Position numbers and translations under genes: made by a program. The notes under the pieces were generated by a model. It was not told the DNA's origin and searched no databases. It saw nothing but the letters and a program-made list of their open reading frames with translations. Below, in pieces: positions 52,680 through 60,884 of a stretch of 64,000 bases of DNA (position 1 is the first letter of the stretch; every line of letters begins with the position of its first letter). Origin of the DNA: Paenibacillus silagei (GTDB lineage: Bacteria; Bacillota; Bacilli; Paenibacillales; Paenibacillaceae); assembly GCF_017874735.1 (NCBI RefSeq), contig NZ_JAGGLV010000009.1, positions 186,001-250,000 on the forward strand, in the 5' to 3' direction.

Positions 52680-53045
52680 CTAGACCCGGCTCAACCGCTC
52701 AACCGCCTGCTGTTCATCCGCTACGAAAAATATATCCTTCCCTTGGTTGCATTCATAGATGAAATCACGCAGACTGCGGCTGGTATAGCTGCTGAAATTA
52801 CCCACCACCGCTACCTTCACCTGATAGTTAATGAACTTCTGCAGAATCTCACCGGCCAGCCGAGTCTTGAGGTCGAAGAACTCCTCGCTCAGCAGCGCCT
52901 TATGGATCACGATCCGGTCACAGTCGGTCTCATAGCGTACCGTTGCCAACAGATCCAGCGCACTCTGGACATCACCTACCACGGCTTCGTTGCCGCTCAC
53001 TACAGCGATGATCGTGCCGCCAGCTTCTATAGTTGTTATGTTCAT
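52680..53045 (-). CDS. DUF4180 family protein
   Basis: A 121-residue protein (MNITTIEAGGTIIAVVSGNE, then VVGDVQSALDLLATV, then DRIVIHKALLSEEFFDLKT, then VAVVGNFSSYTSRSLRDFIY). It resembles a STAS-like or SpoIIAA-like alpha/beta fold. Its function is unknown. CAGGAGGTTATAAC precedes the ATG. Confidence 0.88.
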   Translation of the reverse strand: MNITTIEAGGTIIAVVSGNEAVVGDVQSALDLLATVRYETDCDRIVIHKALLSEEFFDLKTRLAGEILQKFINYQVKVAVVGNFSSYTSRSLRDFIYECNQGKDIFFVADEQQAVERLSRV

Positions 53046-53129
53046 TGTTATAACCTCCTGATCAAATATGTTAAAATATGCGGATAGCTTATCTTAGCAG
53101 CAATTGAAATGTACAGCAAAGGATGGATC

Positions 53130-53498
53130 ATGATGGAGCTCACGATGAATTGGATTACACTCAGGGTACGCAATCTGGAGGCTTCCCTTGATTTCTATCA
53201 CCGGATTCTAGGGCTTCCTGTGGAGCGCAGATTCGAGAGCAGAGGGAAGCAGATCGTCATGCTGGGGATAGAGGGGCAGCCGAAGCTTGAGCTGATAGAG
53301 GGTAGTGACCCGCCGGTGAAGCCGGAGTGCGGAGTCTCTGTAGGCTTCGAGGTCGCATCGCTGGACAAGGCTATGGCCGAACTTGCTAAGGAAGGAATCC
53401 CGGTCGCCCGCGGCCCCATCGCGCCGAATCCCAGCCTGCGCTTCTTCTATATTCTGGACCCAGACGGGTTCGAGGTGCAGCTTGCGGAGCATATGTAA
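53130..53498 (+). CDS. VOC family (glyoxalase/bleomycin resistance-like) protein
   Basis: A 122-residue protein with two beta-alpha-beta-beta-beta modules (ITLRVRNLEASLDFYHRILG, GIPVARGPIAPNPSLRFFYI, then DPDGFEVQLAEHM with a metal-type Glu). VOC proteins include lyases, dioxygenases and drug-binding proteins; the activity cannot be told. AAAGGATGGATC precedes the ATG at 53130. Confidence 0.88.
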   Translation: MMELTMNWITLRVRNLEASLDFYHRILGLPVERRFESRGKQIVMLGIEGQPKLELIEGSDPPVKPECGVSVGFEVASLDKAMAELAKEGIPVARGPIAPNPSLRFFYILDPDGFEVQLAEHM

Positions 53499-53599
53499 CG
53501 GCGTTCGGATGGGCTTGCCATCCACGGACTAGCACTAGTGTACCAGATTTGCTGATTTAACCTGCGATTGAGCCGAATGAGATGCATTAGTGCTCCTCA

Positions 53600-53710
53600 T
53601 TTGGCCCACACGCCTCATGTGAACACAATGTATGCTGTTTTCCACATACATTTGGCCCATATACCGCTGTACCAGCCGTTTGTACTCGGTTTTTAGCATA
53701 CATTCAGCCT
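53600..53710. repeat. Two to three hairpin units
   Basis: A full unit starts at 53627 (AATGTATGC, loop, CACATACATT) and a diverged one at about 53678 (TTTGTACTCGGTTTTTAGC, CATACATT), 51 bp apart; the linker TTTGGCCCACACGCC at 53600 is the end of an earlier unit. It is the same family as the array at 1-420. Confidence 0.75.
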
Positions 53711-53841
53711 TTTACCTATGAAATTAGATACACTCCTGCTCTCCCGGCGACCCTTCAGCCCCATTCAGCAACCAAGTCACTCTACGAATCATTCAAAGAG
53801 CTCTTTTCCACAAATGTAGACTCACCTTGTCCACAACAGGG

Positions 53842-53856
53842 GGAATTATAATTTCC
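53842..53856. repeat. Palindrome GGAATTATAATTTCC
   Basis: A near-palindrome related to 22882-22897 and 423-438, with shared upstream pieces (TCCACAAATGTAGACTCACC and GTCCACAACAG). It lies just beyond the tRNA terminator. Confidence 0.6.
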
Positions 53857-53862
53857 TGTACA

Positions 53863-53890
53863 GCAAAAAAACGGCATTTCTGCCGTTTCT
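53863..53890 (-). terminator. Terminator of the tRNA-Lys gene
   Basis: On the minus strand AAACGGCAG, AAA and TGCCGTTT are followed by a run of seven T. It lies 8 bp after the tRNA 3' end. Confidence 0.85.
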
Positions 53891-53897
53891 TAAGGGA

Positions 53898-53970
53898 TGG
53901 ACTCTCAGGGGCTCGAACCCTGGACAAATAGATTAAGAGTCTACTGCTCTACCAACTGAGCTAAGAGTCC
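53898..53970 (-). tRNA. tRNA-Lys (anticodon CUU)
   Basis: 73 nt. The acceptor arms GGACTCT and AGAGTCC pair perfectly. The D arm has AGCTCAGTTGGTAGAGC, the anticodon loop is CTCTTAA with anticodon CTT, and the T arm has GGTTCGAGCC. The 3' CCA is not encoded (A then TCCC), so it must be added. It is a single-gene unit with its own promoter and terminator. Confidence 0.93.
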
Positions 53971-54043
53971 GTATGGTGTCTATGTATCATTACTCTAGAC
54001 GATGATCTCTAAGCTGACTGCGTCCGCTCAAAAGTACTTTCAT

Positions 54044-54072
54044 AGTATACTTTTTAGAACGGGCGCTGTCAA
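54044..54072 (-). promoter_or_regulatory. Promoter of tRNA-Lys
   Basis: On the minus strand there is -35 TTGACA (54067-54072), a 17-bp spacer and -10 TATACT (54044-54049). It is a near-consensus stable-RNA promoter about 73 bp before the tRNA. Confidence 0.8.
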
Positions 54073-54115
54073 CTGTTTTATTAAAAGTTTCTCACCCCCG
54101 GCAATGAACAGCTGT

Positions 54116-55435
54116 CTACACGCGATTCTTCCGCATCATCACCACATACACGGGGAGTCCGGCAAGCGTGATGCCAATCCCTATAAGCGAGCGCAGCGGA
54201 TCACTGATAATTGTACTGGCTAGAATATAGAGCCCCCCTGCTACACCAAGGATCGGGGTGAAGGGATATAGCGGCACGCGATAACGACCTTGTACAGGCG
54301 GCAACTTCCTGCGCAGGAGGAACACGCCGAACACCCCCATGGTGAAGAAGATCCAGAGCACGAACACCAGCAGATCCGTCAGCGTATTGAAGGTGCCCGA
54401 GAAGATGTAGACCACCGCCAGCACACTCTGAAAAACAAGCGCATTCGCCGGTGTCTGGAACTTCGGATGAATGCTGCTCAGCACCCGGGAGAACGGAAGC
54501 TGTCCCCGCTCCCCCATCGCCTGAGGCACCCGTGCTGCGGTCATGAGATAACCGTTCAGCGCACCCAGCACAGAGACAATAATGCCTGCCGTAATAAAGG
54601 CTCCGCCGCCGCTACCGAACAGTGCTTCGGCCGCATCGGCTCCCGGAGTCGGGGACGACACAATCTGGTCATAGGGCAGCGCCTGGAACACCGCAATATT
54701 GAACAATACATATACGGCGATGACAAAAATAACGCCGATCGAAATGACCTTCGGCAGCGTCCTGGCCGGGTCTTTGATCTCTCCCGCCATATTGGTTACG
54801 CTGATCCAGCCGTCATAAGCCCAGAGTGTGCCGAGCACCGCAGCCCCGAAGCCTGCACCCGCAGCCGCTGTACCGATGCCGCCGAAGCCGGGAGCCAGAT
54901 CCGAGAACAGTCCGACGCCCACAATGCCCGCTACCGGAATCAGCTTCCCAACCGTAGCCACCGTCTGAATGATCCCGCCGAACTTCGTCGCTATAACATT
55001 CATCAACAGAATGAAGCCCAGAATGCCCACGGCAAGCAGCTTCTGCTGCCATGCATTCAACGGCAGAAAGTAACCGGAATAGGTAGCAAAGGCAATGGCC
55101 AGCGCCGCCACAGAAGCCGGATAGGAGATCACCGCCTGCACCCAGCCAAGCAGATAGCCGAACACCCCGCCGTACAATTCACTTAAATAAGTATATAGGC
55201 CTCCCGACTTCGGAATGGCAGCCGCAATCTCCGCCACACTCAGCGCCGAAGCCAGGGTAATGATCCCTCCAACACCCCAGGCCAGAATACTCATCCATGG
55301 GCTACCCGCATTATTCAATACAATTCCGGGCTTCAAAAAAATCCCCGATCCGATAATCATCCCGACCACCAGGGCCAGGGCTTGCAGGAACGTAATACTT
55401 TTGGTTAACGGCTTTGTTGTCATGATGTGATTCAT
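54116..55435 (-). CDS. APC family amino acid permease (SteT-like)
   Basis: A 439-residue transporter with twelve predicted helices. The helix 1 motif GMIIGSGIFLKPGIVLNNAG is the unwound substrate-binding segment of the LAT/SteT group. Later features are GWISVTNMAGEIKDPARTLP and a short C-terminus. It probably exchanges neutral amino acids such as serine and threonine. ATG 55435 is close to GGAAGGA; Met at 55423 or earlier codons are alternatives. Confidence 0.91.
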   Translation of the reverse strand: MNHIMTTKPLTKSITFLQALALVVGMIIGSGIFLKPGIVLNNAGSPWMSILAWGVGGIITLASALSVAEIAAAIPKSGGLYTYLSELYGGVFGYLLGWVQAVISYPASVAALAIAFATYSGYFLPLNAWQQKLLAVGILGFILLMNVIATKFGGIIQTVATVGKLIPVAGIVGVGLFSDLAPGFGGIGTAAAGAGFGAAVLGTLWAYDGWISVTNMAGEIKDPARTLPKVISIGVIFVIAVYVLFNIAVFQALPYDQIVSSPTPGADAAEALFGSGGGAFITAGIIVSVLGALNGYLMTAARVPQAMGERGQLPFSRVLSSIHPKFQTPANALVFQSVLAVVYIFSGTFNTLTDLLVFVLWIFFTMGVFGVFLLRRKLPPVQGRYRVPLYPFTPILGVAGGLYILASTIISDPLRSLIGIGITLAGLPVYVVMMRKNRV

Positions 55436-55642
55436 TGTCCTTCCGTTCTGTGAAATATTTATCATGCTTTTATTTCTCTATTCGTCCTGTTCACCCCTCT
55501 TTTTGAGCCGGAGAAATTGGTTATAAACCAAACTCCCCATTGTAACTAACACTATATGGAAGATATACTGAAGCCTGGGCGTATTTCCCTGGGCATAGCT
55601 GGTTCGCTCAGCGCCACAACCTTCGAGGAGGCATATACCTTT

Positions 55643-56836
55643 ATGCTGTACACTCCAGGCATTACCGACTGCTCACCGGCAGAGGTGAATTATGACGCAA
55701 CAAGAATCGGGGTATTGCATACCCACTTCCAGCAACTGATCGATGACAAAAAGATTCAAGCCGCCTCATATTGTATATCCAGATACGGCAAGACGTTCAT
55801 GCACGGCGCCATCGGCCCCCTCTCCTACCGCGAAGAGCGGACGGAGCCGTTGTTGCCGACTACCGTTCATAGAATTGCTTCAATCACCAAAGCCATTACC
55901 TCCGTGGCCATAGCCAAGCTTGTGGAGGATGGCGTGCTCCGGCTGGACCTTCCCGTCGGCACTTTTCTGAAACCGTTTAACGTGGAGCCCTTTGCCAAAA
56001 TCGATATCTACAGCCTGCTTACCCATACCTCCGGCCTGTTCCCCGACTGCGCGGGCAGCATGATTCCCTATCACAAAAGCTATTGGCAGCTTATCGGCGA
56101 ATACTTCGACAGCTACAGGCCGGAGGACGGGGAGCCGGACTGGATCACCGCCGCGCTGAGCTGCGGCGTGAATAAGAAGGTAGGCGAGGAATGGCAATAC
56201 TGCTCCTTCGGCTTCTGTATTCTTGGCGAGATTATCAAGAAGGTGACTGGCGTTACCGCCGAGCAGTACATAGAGGAGAACATCCTGAAGCCGCTCGGCA
56301 TGAGGGATACGATGTGGGAGCCGACGCCGGAGCTGGCGGGGCGCTTCATTATCCGCAACGAAATGCGGGAGAAGCAGTTGAATGAGCTGGCCCAAGGCAT
56401 CCAGCCCGAGGTCTCTGCGGCAGATAAGCTGTGGGAGACGGTATCCAGCACCGGCGGAGGGCTGTCCTCCACACCGGCTGACCTGATCCGCTTCGCCAAC
56501 ATGCTGCTGGGCATGGGCCGACTGGGTGAGACCCGCATTCTCGGCCGCAAAGCCGTCGAGAAGCTCACCACCCGTACACTCTACGGGGTTCCCGACTACT
56601 GTTGGGGCAATGATGTCAAAGACCGGAGCTACGGCATTGGACTGGATATGCGGAAGGGTCCCGCCTTCTTTTACTCCGAGGGCAGTTATTTCCATGAAGG
56701 AGCCGGAGCCTGCTGTATGGTGATGGACCCTGCCGAGCAGCTTGCTGCGGTATGGTTCGTGCCGTTCAAGGACGATAACTGGTACGCGGAGGCGCTGTTC
56801 AATGTCACCAATATTATCTGGTCAGGCGTGATCTGA
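55643..56836 (+). CDS. Serine hydrolase, beta-lactamase/penicillin-binding-like
   Basis: A protein of about 397 residues of the class C beta-lactamase fold. The nucleophile is in ASITKAITS (S-x-x-K), a Tyr motif in YCSFGFCIL replaces Y-x-N, and HEGAG takes the place of the K-T-G motif. No signal peptide is seen, so it is likely cytosolic or an esterase/peptidase. GAGGAGG lies 11 bp before ATG 55643; an in-frame ATG at 55556 lacks a ribosome binding site. Its stop overlaps the first ABC permease start by 1 bp (TGATG), so the hydrolase and exporter are cotranslated. Confidence 0.87.
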   Translation: MLYTPGITDCSPAEVNYDATRIGVLHTHFQQLIDDKKIQAASYCISRYGKTFMHGAIGPLSYREERTEPLLPTTVHRIASITKAITSVAIAKLVEDGVLRLDLPVGTFLKPFNVEPFAKIDIYSLLTHTSGLFPDCAGSMIPYHKSYWQLIGEYFDSYRPEDGEPDWITAALSCGVNKKVGEEWQYCSFGFCILGEIIKKVTGVTAEQYIEENILKPLGMRDTMWEPTPELAGRFIIRNEMREKQLNELAQGIQPEVSAADKLWETVSSTGGGLSSTPADLIRFANMLLGMGRLGETRILGRKAVEKLTTRTLYGVPDYCWGNDVKDRSYGIGLDMRKGPAFFYSEGSYFHEGAGACCMVMDPAEQLAAVWFVPFKDDNWYAEALFNVTNIIWSGVI

Positions 56837-57654
56837 TGAACCGTCTCAAGCATAACTGGAGGATCTGCCGCTCCGTGGCGGCGGTAACCTATAAGGAGTG
56901 GAGTGCCTACCGCACCCACTCCCTGGTGTCCGTAATCGTCGGTCCTGTCTATTTCATGGTGCAGTATTTCATCTGGACCGCAGTCTATGGAGGGCAGGCT
57001 ACACTGGGCGGGCTTGATCTCCAGCAAATGATCCGCTACTTCGGGGCAACGGCGCTGATTGGTTACCTGATCATGGATTTCGCCGACTGGAATCTGTCGA
57101 TGCTTGTCCGCACCGGCAAGTTTCTGACCTTCCATCTGCGTCCGGTCGATCACCGTTCCTTCGCGCTGTTCCAGAAGCTCGGACACCGCTTCCTCGGCTT
57201 CGTGTTTGAATTTCTGCCATGCCTGCTGATTTTTATCCTTATCTTCGGCATCGATATGCGGCCGGCAAGCCTGCCGTGGACCATAGTGTCCGTGCTGCTC
57301 GCTTTTCTGATGAATTTCTATGTCAACTATACGATTGGCCTCACCTCCTTCTGGCTGGTGCAGTCAGGGGGCATACGTAGCGCGTTCATGCTGGTATCGG
57401 GGATTTTCTCAGGTGCGCTGATTCCGCTGGATTTCTTCCCGCACTGGCTGCAGGTGACCCAGTTGTTCCTGCCATTTCAATACATTGCTTATATGCCTGC
57501 CATGGTGTTCACCGGCCATTATTCACTCGGCGGCCTGGAGTTATCCATCCCGGAGGCTGTCGGCATGCAGGGAGCGGCTGTGCTGGTAATGTTCGGGTGC
57601 AATGAGCTGGTGCGCCGCCGGGCCATGAAGCAGTTTACTGCGGTCGGCGCGTGA
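56836..57654 (+). CDS. ABC-2 type exporter permease (first)
   Basis: A 272-residue membrane protein with six helices of the PF06182-like ABC-2 family. It contains AVTYKEWSAYRTHSLVSVIV and, near 150-170, NFYVNYTIGLTSFWLVQSGG. It overlaps the serine hydrolase by 1 bp. It pairs with the next permease and the ATPase to make an exporter; the cargo is unknown. Confidence 0.88.
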   Translation: MNRLKHNWRICRSVAAVTYKEWSAYRTHSLVSVIVGPVYFMVQYFIWTAVYGGQATLGGLDLQQMIRYFGATALIGYLIMDFADWNLSMLVRTGKFLTFHLRPVDHRSFALFQKLGHRFLGFVFEFLPCLLIFILIFGIDMRPASLPWTIVSVLLAFLMNFYVNYTIGLTSFWLVQSGGIRSAFMLVSGIFSGALIPLDFFPHWLQVTQLFLPFQYIAYMPAMVFTGHYSLGGLELSIPEAVGMQGAAVLVMFGCNELVRRRAMKQFTAVGA

Positions 57655-57686
57655 ATGAATGCCCCGAAGAAAGGAACATTCTTGAC

Positions 57687-58469
57687 ATGAAAAGGTATGT
57701 AGAGGTATACAAGCAGTGCATGTACTCCGCCGTGCAGACGGCTTCGGCCTATAGAATGAACTTCATCGTCAGCAGTCTGATTACCCTCATCGGTAATATA
57801 CTGTTTCCGCTGGTGACCCTGCTGATCTACCGGGCAGGCACCAGCTTCCCCGGCTGGAGCTTATACGAGGTCTTGTTGATCCAGTCCGTATTCACGATGT
57901 CCAGCGGCCTCTCCAGCCTTGTCTTCGGAGGGGTCATGTGGACCACCATGTCGCATGTCCGGGAGGGCAGCTTCGAGGTAGTGCTGCTTAAGCCGCTGAA
58001 TCCGCTGTTCTACCTTGTGGCTACGACCTTCTCCACCGAAAGTGCCGGGCTGTTCCTGGGCGGAGCGGCGTTATTCGTGTTCTCCGCCTGGCATGTAGGC
58101 GCGATTCCGGCCTTAGCCTGGCTGCAATTCGCAGGCATGTTCTTCGCCGGAACGGCAGTCCTGGCCGGATTATCACTGATGATGGCGGCGATGTCGTTCA
58201 AGTGGGTGGGCAATTCGCGGATTTCCGAGCTGGCCGACAGTGTACTGAGTGTCGGCAAGTATCCGCTGCCGATCTTCCCGAAGGCGGTGCAGGCGGCAGC
58301 GACGATGATCATTCCTGTGGGCATGGTCGGCTTCCTCCCGGCCTCGGCGCTGCTTGGCCGGGTAGGAGCCAGTGATTTTGCAGCGATACTGCCCTGCTTT
58401 GTCTTTCTCTGGGCAGGCATTTGGGTCTACCGGCACATGATCAGATTATATGAGGGGGTTGGCGGCTGA
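57687..58469 (+). CDS. ABC-2 type exporter permease (second)
   Basis: A 260-residue six-helix permease of the same family (MKRYVEVYKQCMYSAVQTAS, SGLSSLVFGGVMWTTMSHVR). AAAGGA lies 11 bp before the ATG at 57687; an in-frame GTG at 57651 would overlap the previous stop but lacks a ribosome binding site. The stop overlaps the ATPase start by 1 bp (TGATG). Confidence 0.88.
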   Translation: MKRYVEVYKQCMYSAVQTASAYRMNFIVSSLITLIGNILFPLVTLLIYRAGTSFPGWSLYEVLLIQSVFTMSSGLSSLVFGGVMWTTMSHVREGSFEVVLLKPLNPLFYLVATTFSTESAGLFLGGAALFVFSAWHVGAIPALAWLQFAGMFFAGTAVLAGLSLMMAAMSFKWVGNSRISELADSVLSVGKYPLPIFPKAVQAAATMIIPVGMVGFLPASALLGRVGASDFAAILPCFVFLWAGIWVYRHMIRLYEGVGG

Positions 58470-59461
58470 TGCCGGTTATAGATGTGAAGCATTTAACGAA
58501 GACATACACCACTTATAAGCGGGGCGCAGGCATGGGGCAGACCTTCAGGAGCTTCTTCAAGCGTGAAGAAGTCTCGGTCCAGGCTGTGAACGATATCAGC
58601 TTTGCCATTGAGCAGGGCGAAATCTGCGGCATGCTGGGGCCTAACGGGGCCGGCAAATCGACGACGATCAAAATGCTCTGCGGCGCACTCTACCCGACAA
58701 GCGGGGAGATTTCGGTCCTCGGCTATTCCCCGGCCCGTGACCGGAAGCGGTATGTCGGCAAAATCGGAGCTGTCTTCGGCCAGAAATCCCAGCTCATCTG
58801 GGATATTCCGCCCATCGACAGCTTCAATATGAACAAGGCCATCTACGGAATCTCCACCCCGGATTTCAATCATCGGCTGGAGGAGCTCGCGGCGCTGCTG
58901 GAAATCTCCGAGGTCATTGAGAAGCCTACCCGGGTGCTGTCGCTGGGCGAGCGCATGAAATGCGAATTCGTCATGGCCATGCTGCACCAGCCGGACATCC
59001 TGTTCCTGGATGAGCCGACGATCGGGCTGGATGTGATCGCCAAGGTCAAGATCCGCGAATTCATCCGCCAGATGAACAAGAAGCTGAATATGACCTGTAT
59101 CCTGACTACCCATGATCTGGAGGATGTGGAGGAGCTGGCGCACCGGGTCATCGTCATTAACCATGGCGAGAAGGTGTTCGATGATTCGCTGCAGCGGCTT
59201 AAAGTCTTTCTGGGAGAGAAGAAGCAGGTCAGCTTTACCTTTGTAGAGTCTGTGCAGAACACCCCCTTCGACAACGATTACACCAAGGTGGTTGAGCGGC
59301 CGTCAGACTTCCAGGTTACGCTGGAGGTGGACACCGCCAGCATCTCGATCAGCGAGTTCATCGAGAATATCTCCCGCAAGCACGGCTTCTCGGATATTTC
59401 GGTCAAGGAGCTGCCGATTCAGCAGGTGGTCATGAATATTTATGAGAGTGCACAAGCATAA
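58469..59461 (+). CDS. ABC exporter ATP-binding protein
   Basis: A 330-residue ATPase. It has Walker A GPNGAGKST (near 54-62), Q-loop VFGQKSQLIW, a signature variant LSLGERMKCE in place of LSGGQ, Walker B DILFLDEPTIGLD, and H-loop TTHD. The C-terminal 90 residues form an accessory domain. It energises the two permeases before it. The divergent signature is typical of the ABC-2 subfamily with DUF990-like permeases. It is followed by a strong terminator. Confidence 0.92.
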   Translation: MPVIDVKHLTKTYTTYKRGAGMGQTFRSFFKREEVSVQAVNDISFAIEQGEICGMLGPNGAGKSTTIKMLCGALYPTSGEISVLGYSPARDRKRYVGKIGAVFGQKSQLIWDIPPIDSFNMNKAIYGISTPDFNHRLEELAALLEISEVIEKPTRVLSLGERMKCEFVMAMLHQPDILFLDEPTIGLDVIAKVKIREFIRQMNKKLNMTCILTTHDLEDVEELAHRVIVINHGEKVFDDSLQRLKVFLGEKKQVSFTFVESVQNTPFDNDYTKVVERPSDFQVTLEVDTASISISEFIENISRKHGFSDISVKELPIQQVVMNIYESAQA

Positions 59462-59463
59462 AC

Positions 59464-59516
59464 CAACAAACAGCCTGAACCGTCACTTTACCGTGACCGC
59501 TCAGGCTGCTTGTTTT
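59464..59516 (+). terminator. Terminator after the ABC exporter operon
   Basis: CAGCCTGA and TCAGGCTG, with inner GTCAC and GTGAC pairs, form a long stem flanked by AACAA and TTGTTTT. Confidence 0.8.
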
Positions 59517-59571
59517 CCAGATGTTTATTAGCTCTTATGGATAGAGTAACGCCCTCTTAGGCAGCTCCGGC

Positions 59572-60636
59572 TTACTTCGCAGCAGCCAGCTCAGACGCAA
59601 GCTTCTCCGCCCCGTCAAAGATGGAATAGCTGTAGCCCCAGAACTGGTTGAAGTCAATCTTATAGATCGCTTTGTTCTGGATTGCCTTCAGACTCTGCAG
59701 TGACGGATCGGCATAGAACGCTTTTATCGACTGGTCAGCATCAATACCGCCTGTGTATACCGAAATCAGCAGGACATCCGGGTTGGTCGCGATCAATTGC
59801 TCCTTGCTGATCTCACCGGTCACATCCGCGTAGCTGTTGGTCAGTCCAAGCAGTCCCAGCACATCTCCCGCAAAAGTATCCACGTTCCCGCTATAGACAG
59901 CGATCGCGCCGTTGCCCCCGTCAGAGACGTAAGCAAAGGTCTTCCCTCCTGCTGCTGCCCCTTCCTTCAGCTTCGCTGCACGCTCCTTCAGCTCTGCAAT
60001 ATATGCAGTAGCCTTCTCCTGCACATCAAAGATCTGGCCGAGCTGTTCAATATCCTTGTACAGGCTGTCAAGCGTTGCCCCTTGCAGACTGGTGCTCTGC
60101 ACGAAGGTCTTGATGCCCAGCTCATTGAGTCCGCCTACCGTCCCGACTCCCCAATCCGCATCTGCGAACAGGCCGCCGCGCCCCATCACCAGATCCGGGC
60201 TTGCGCCCACAACGAGTTCTTTACTGGCATAGTCCTGGGAGATGACAGGAATCTTCTTGAATTCCTCTTGAACCGCCGGATCGCCTGCACCGTAGAGAGC
60301 CGCAACCCCAACCATTTTGTCGGTAAGCCCCAGCTTAATCAGCAGTTCAGCCGCACCTTGGGTATTCGCTACTACCTTCTCGGGAGCCTTATCGAAGGTC
60401 TGCGATTTAGTCGTCCATTCGGTGCCTTCCCCGTTATTCGTGTGATTCTCGATGGTAAGAGGATATACCGTCTTGGCTGCCTGTGCAGTCTCCGCCGGTG
60501 CGGGACTGGCCGATGCAGGTGCAGCCGTTGCCGCCGCTTCCTTCTCATTACCTGCATTGGAAGAACAAGCTGCCAGCATGACCGCCATCACCAGAACCGC
60601 CAGCAGCGGTACATATCGTTTGAATACTTTCTTCAT
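59572..60636 (-). CDS. Iron-siderophore ABC transporter binding lipoprotein
   Basis: A 354-residue class III solute-binding protein. The signal peptide and lipobox LAAC put the lipid at Cys24, and an Ala/Pro-rich linker follows. The binding fold carries PEKVVANTQGAAELLIKLGL, ASKELVVGASPDLVMGRGGL and ATNPDVLLISVYTGG. It delivers a ferric siderophore or related chelate to the permease coded divergently at 60885. The GGGGACC and AAGAGA sequences precede the ATG. A double Fur box lies between the divergent genes. Confidence 0.92.
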   Translation of the reverse strand: MKKVFKRYVPLLAVLVMAVMLAACSSNAGNEKEAAATAAPASASPAPAETAQAAKTVYPLTIENHTNNGEGTEWTTKSQTFDKAPEKVVANTQGAAELLIKLGLTDKMVGVAALYGAGDPAVQEEFKKIPVISQDYASKELVVGASPDLVMGRGGLFADADWGVGTVGGLNELGIKTFVQSTSLQGATLDSLYKDIEQLGQIFDVQEKATAYIAELKERAAKLKEGAAAGGKTFAYVSDGGNGAIAVYSGNVDTFAGDVLGLLGLTNSYADVTGEISKEQLIATNPDVLLISVYTGGIDADQSIKAFYADPSLQSLKAIQNKAIYKIDFNQFWGYSYSIFDGAEKLASELAAAK

Positions 60637-60750
60637 TCTCTTAGGTCCCCTTTTCTGTATGTATGTTAGTTATCCTGCGGGTAGGGCATTAAGCCCATAG
60701 CCTTGCAGGGGATACCTCCGTAGAATATAGAAAGTTGGATCACATGTCAA

Positions 60751-60781
60751 TGAGAATTATTATCATTGACAATCGTTCTCA
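60751..60781. promoter_or_regulatory. Two adjacent Fur boxes
   Basis: TGAGAATTATTATCA (60751-60765) matches the 7-1-7 Fur consensus TGATAATNATTATCA with one change. TGACAATCGTTCTCA (60767-60781) is a weaker second copy. They overlap the -35 of the divergent permease promoter, so iron-loaded Fur should repress both units. Confidence 0.85.
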
Positions 60782-60795
60782 ATATCCTTTATATT
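60766..60795 (+). promoter_or_regulatory. Promoter of the siderophore permease operon
   Basis: -35 TTGACA (60766-60771), an 18-bp spacer and -10 TATATT (60790-60795). The -35 is inside the second Fur box. Confidence 0.7.
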
Positions 60796-60884
60796 TAAAA
60801 ACATGCTACGATATCCTGCTCACAGTGTCTTCTGATGAGTCCGTCCATACTAATCTTTTAATGTAAAGGAGCCTTCCCATTGTC

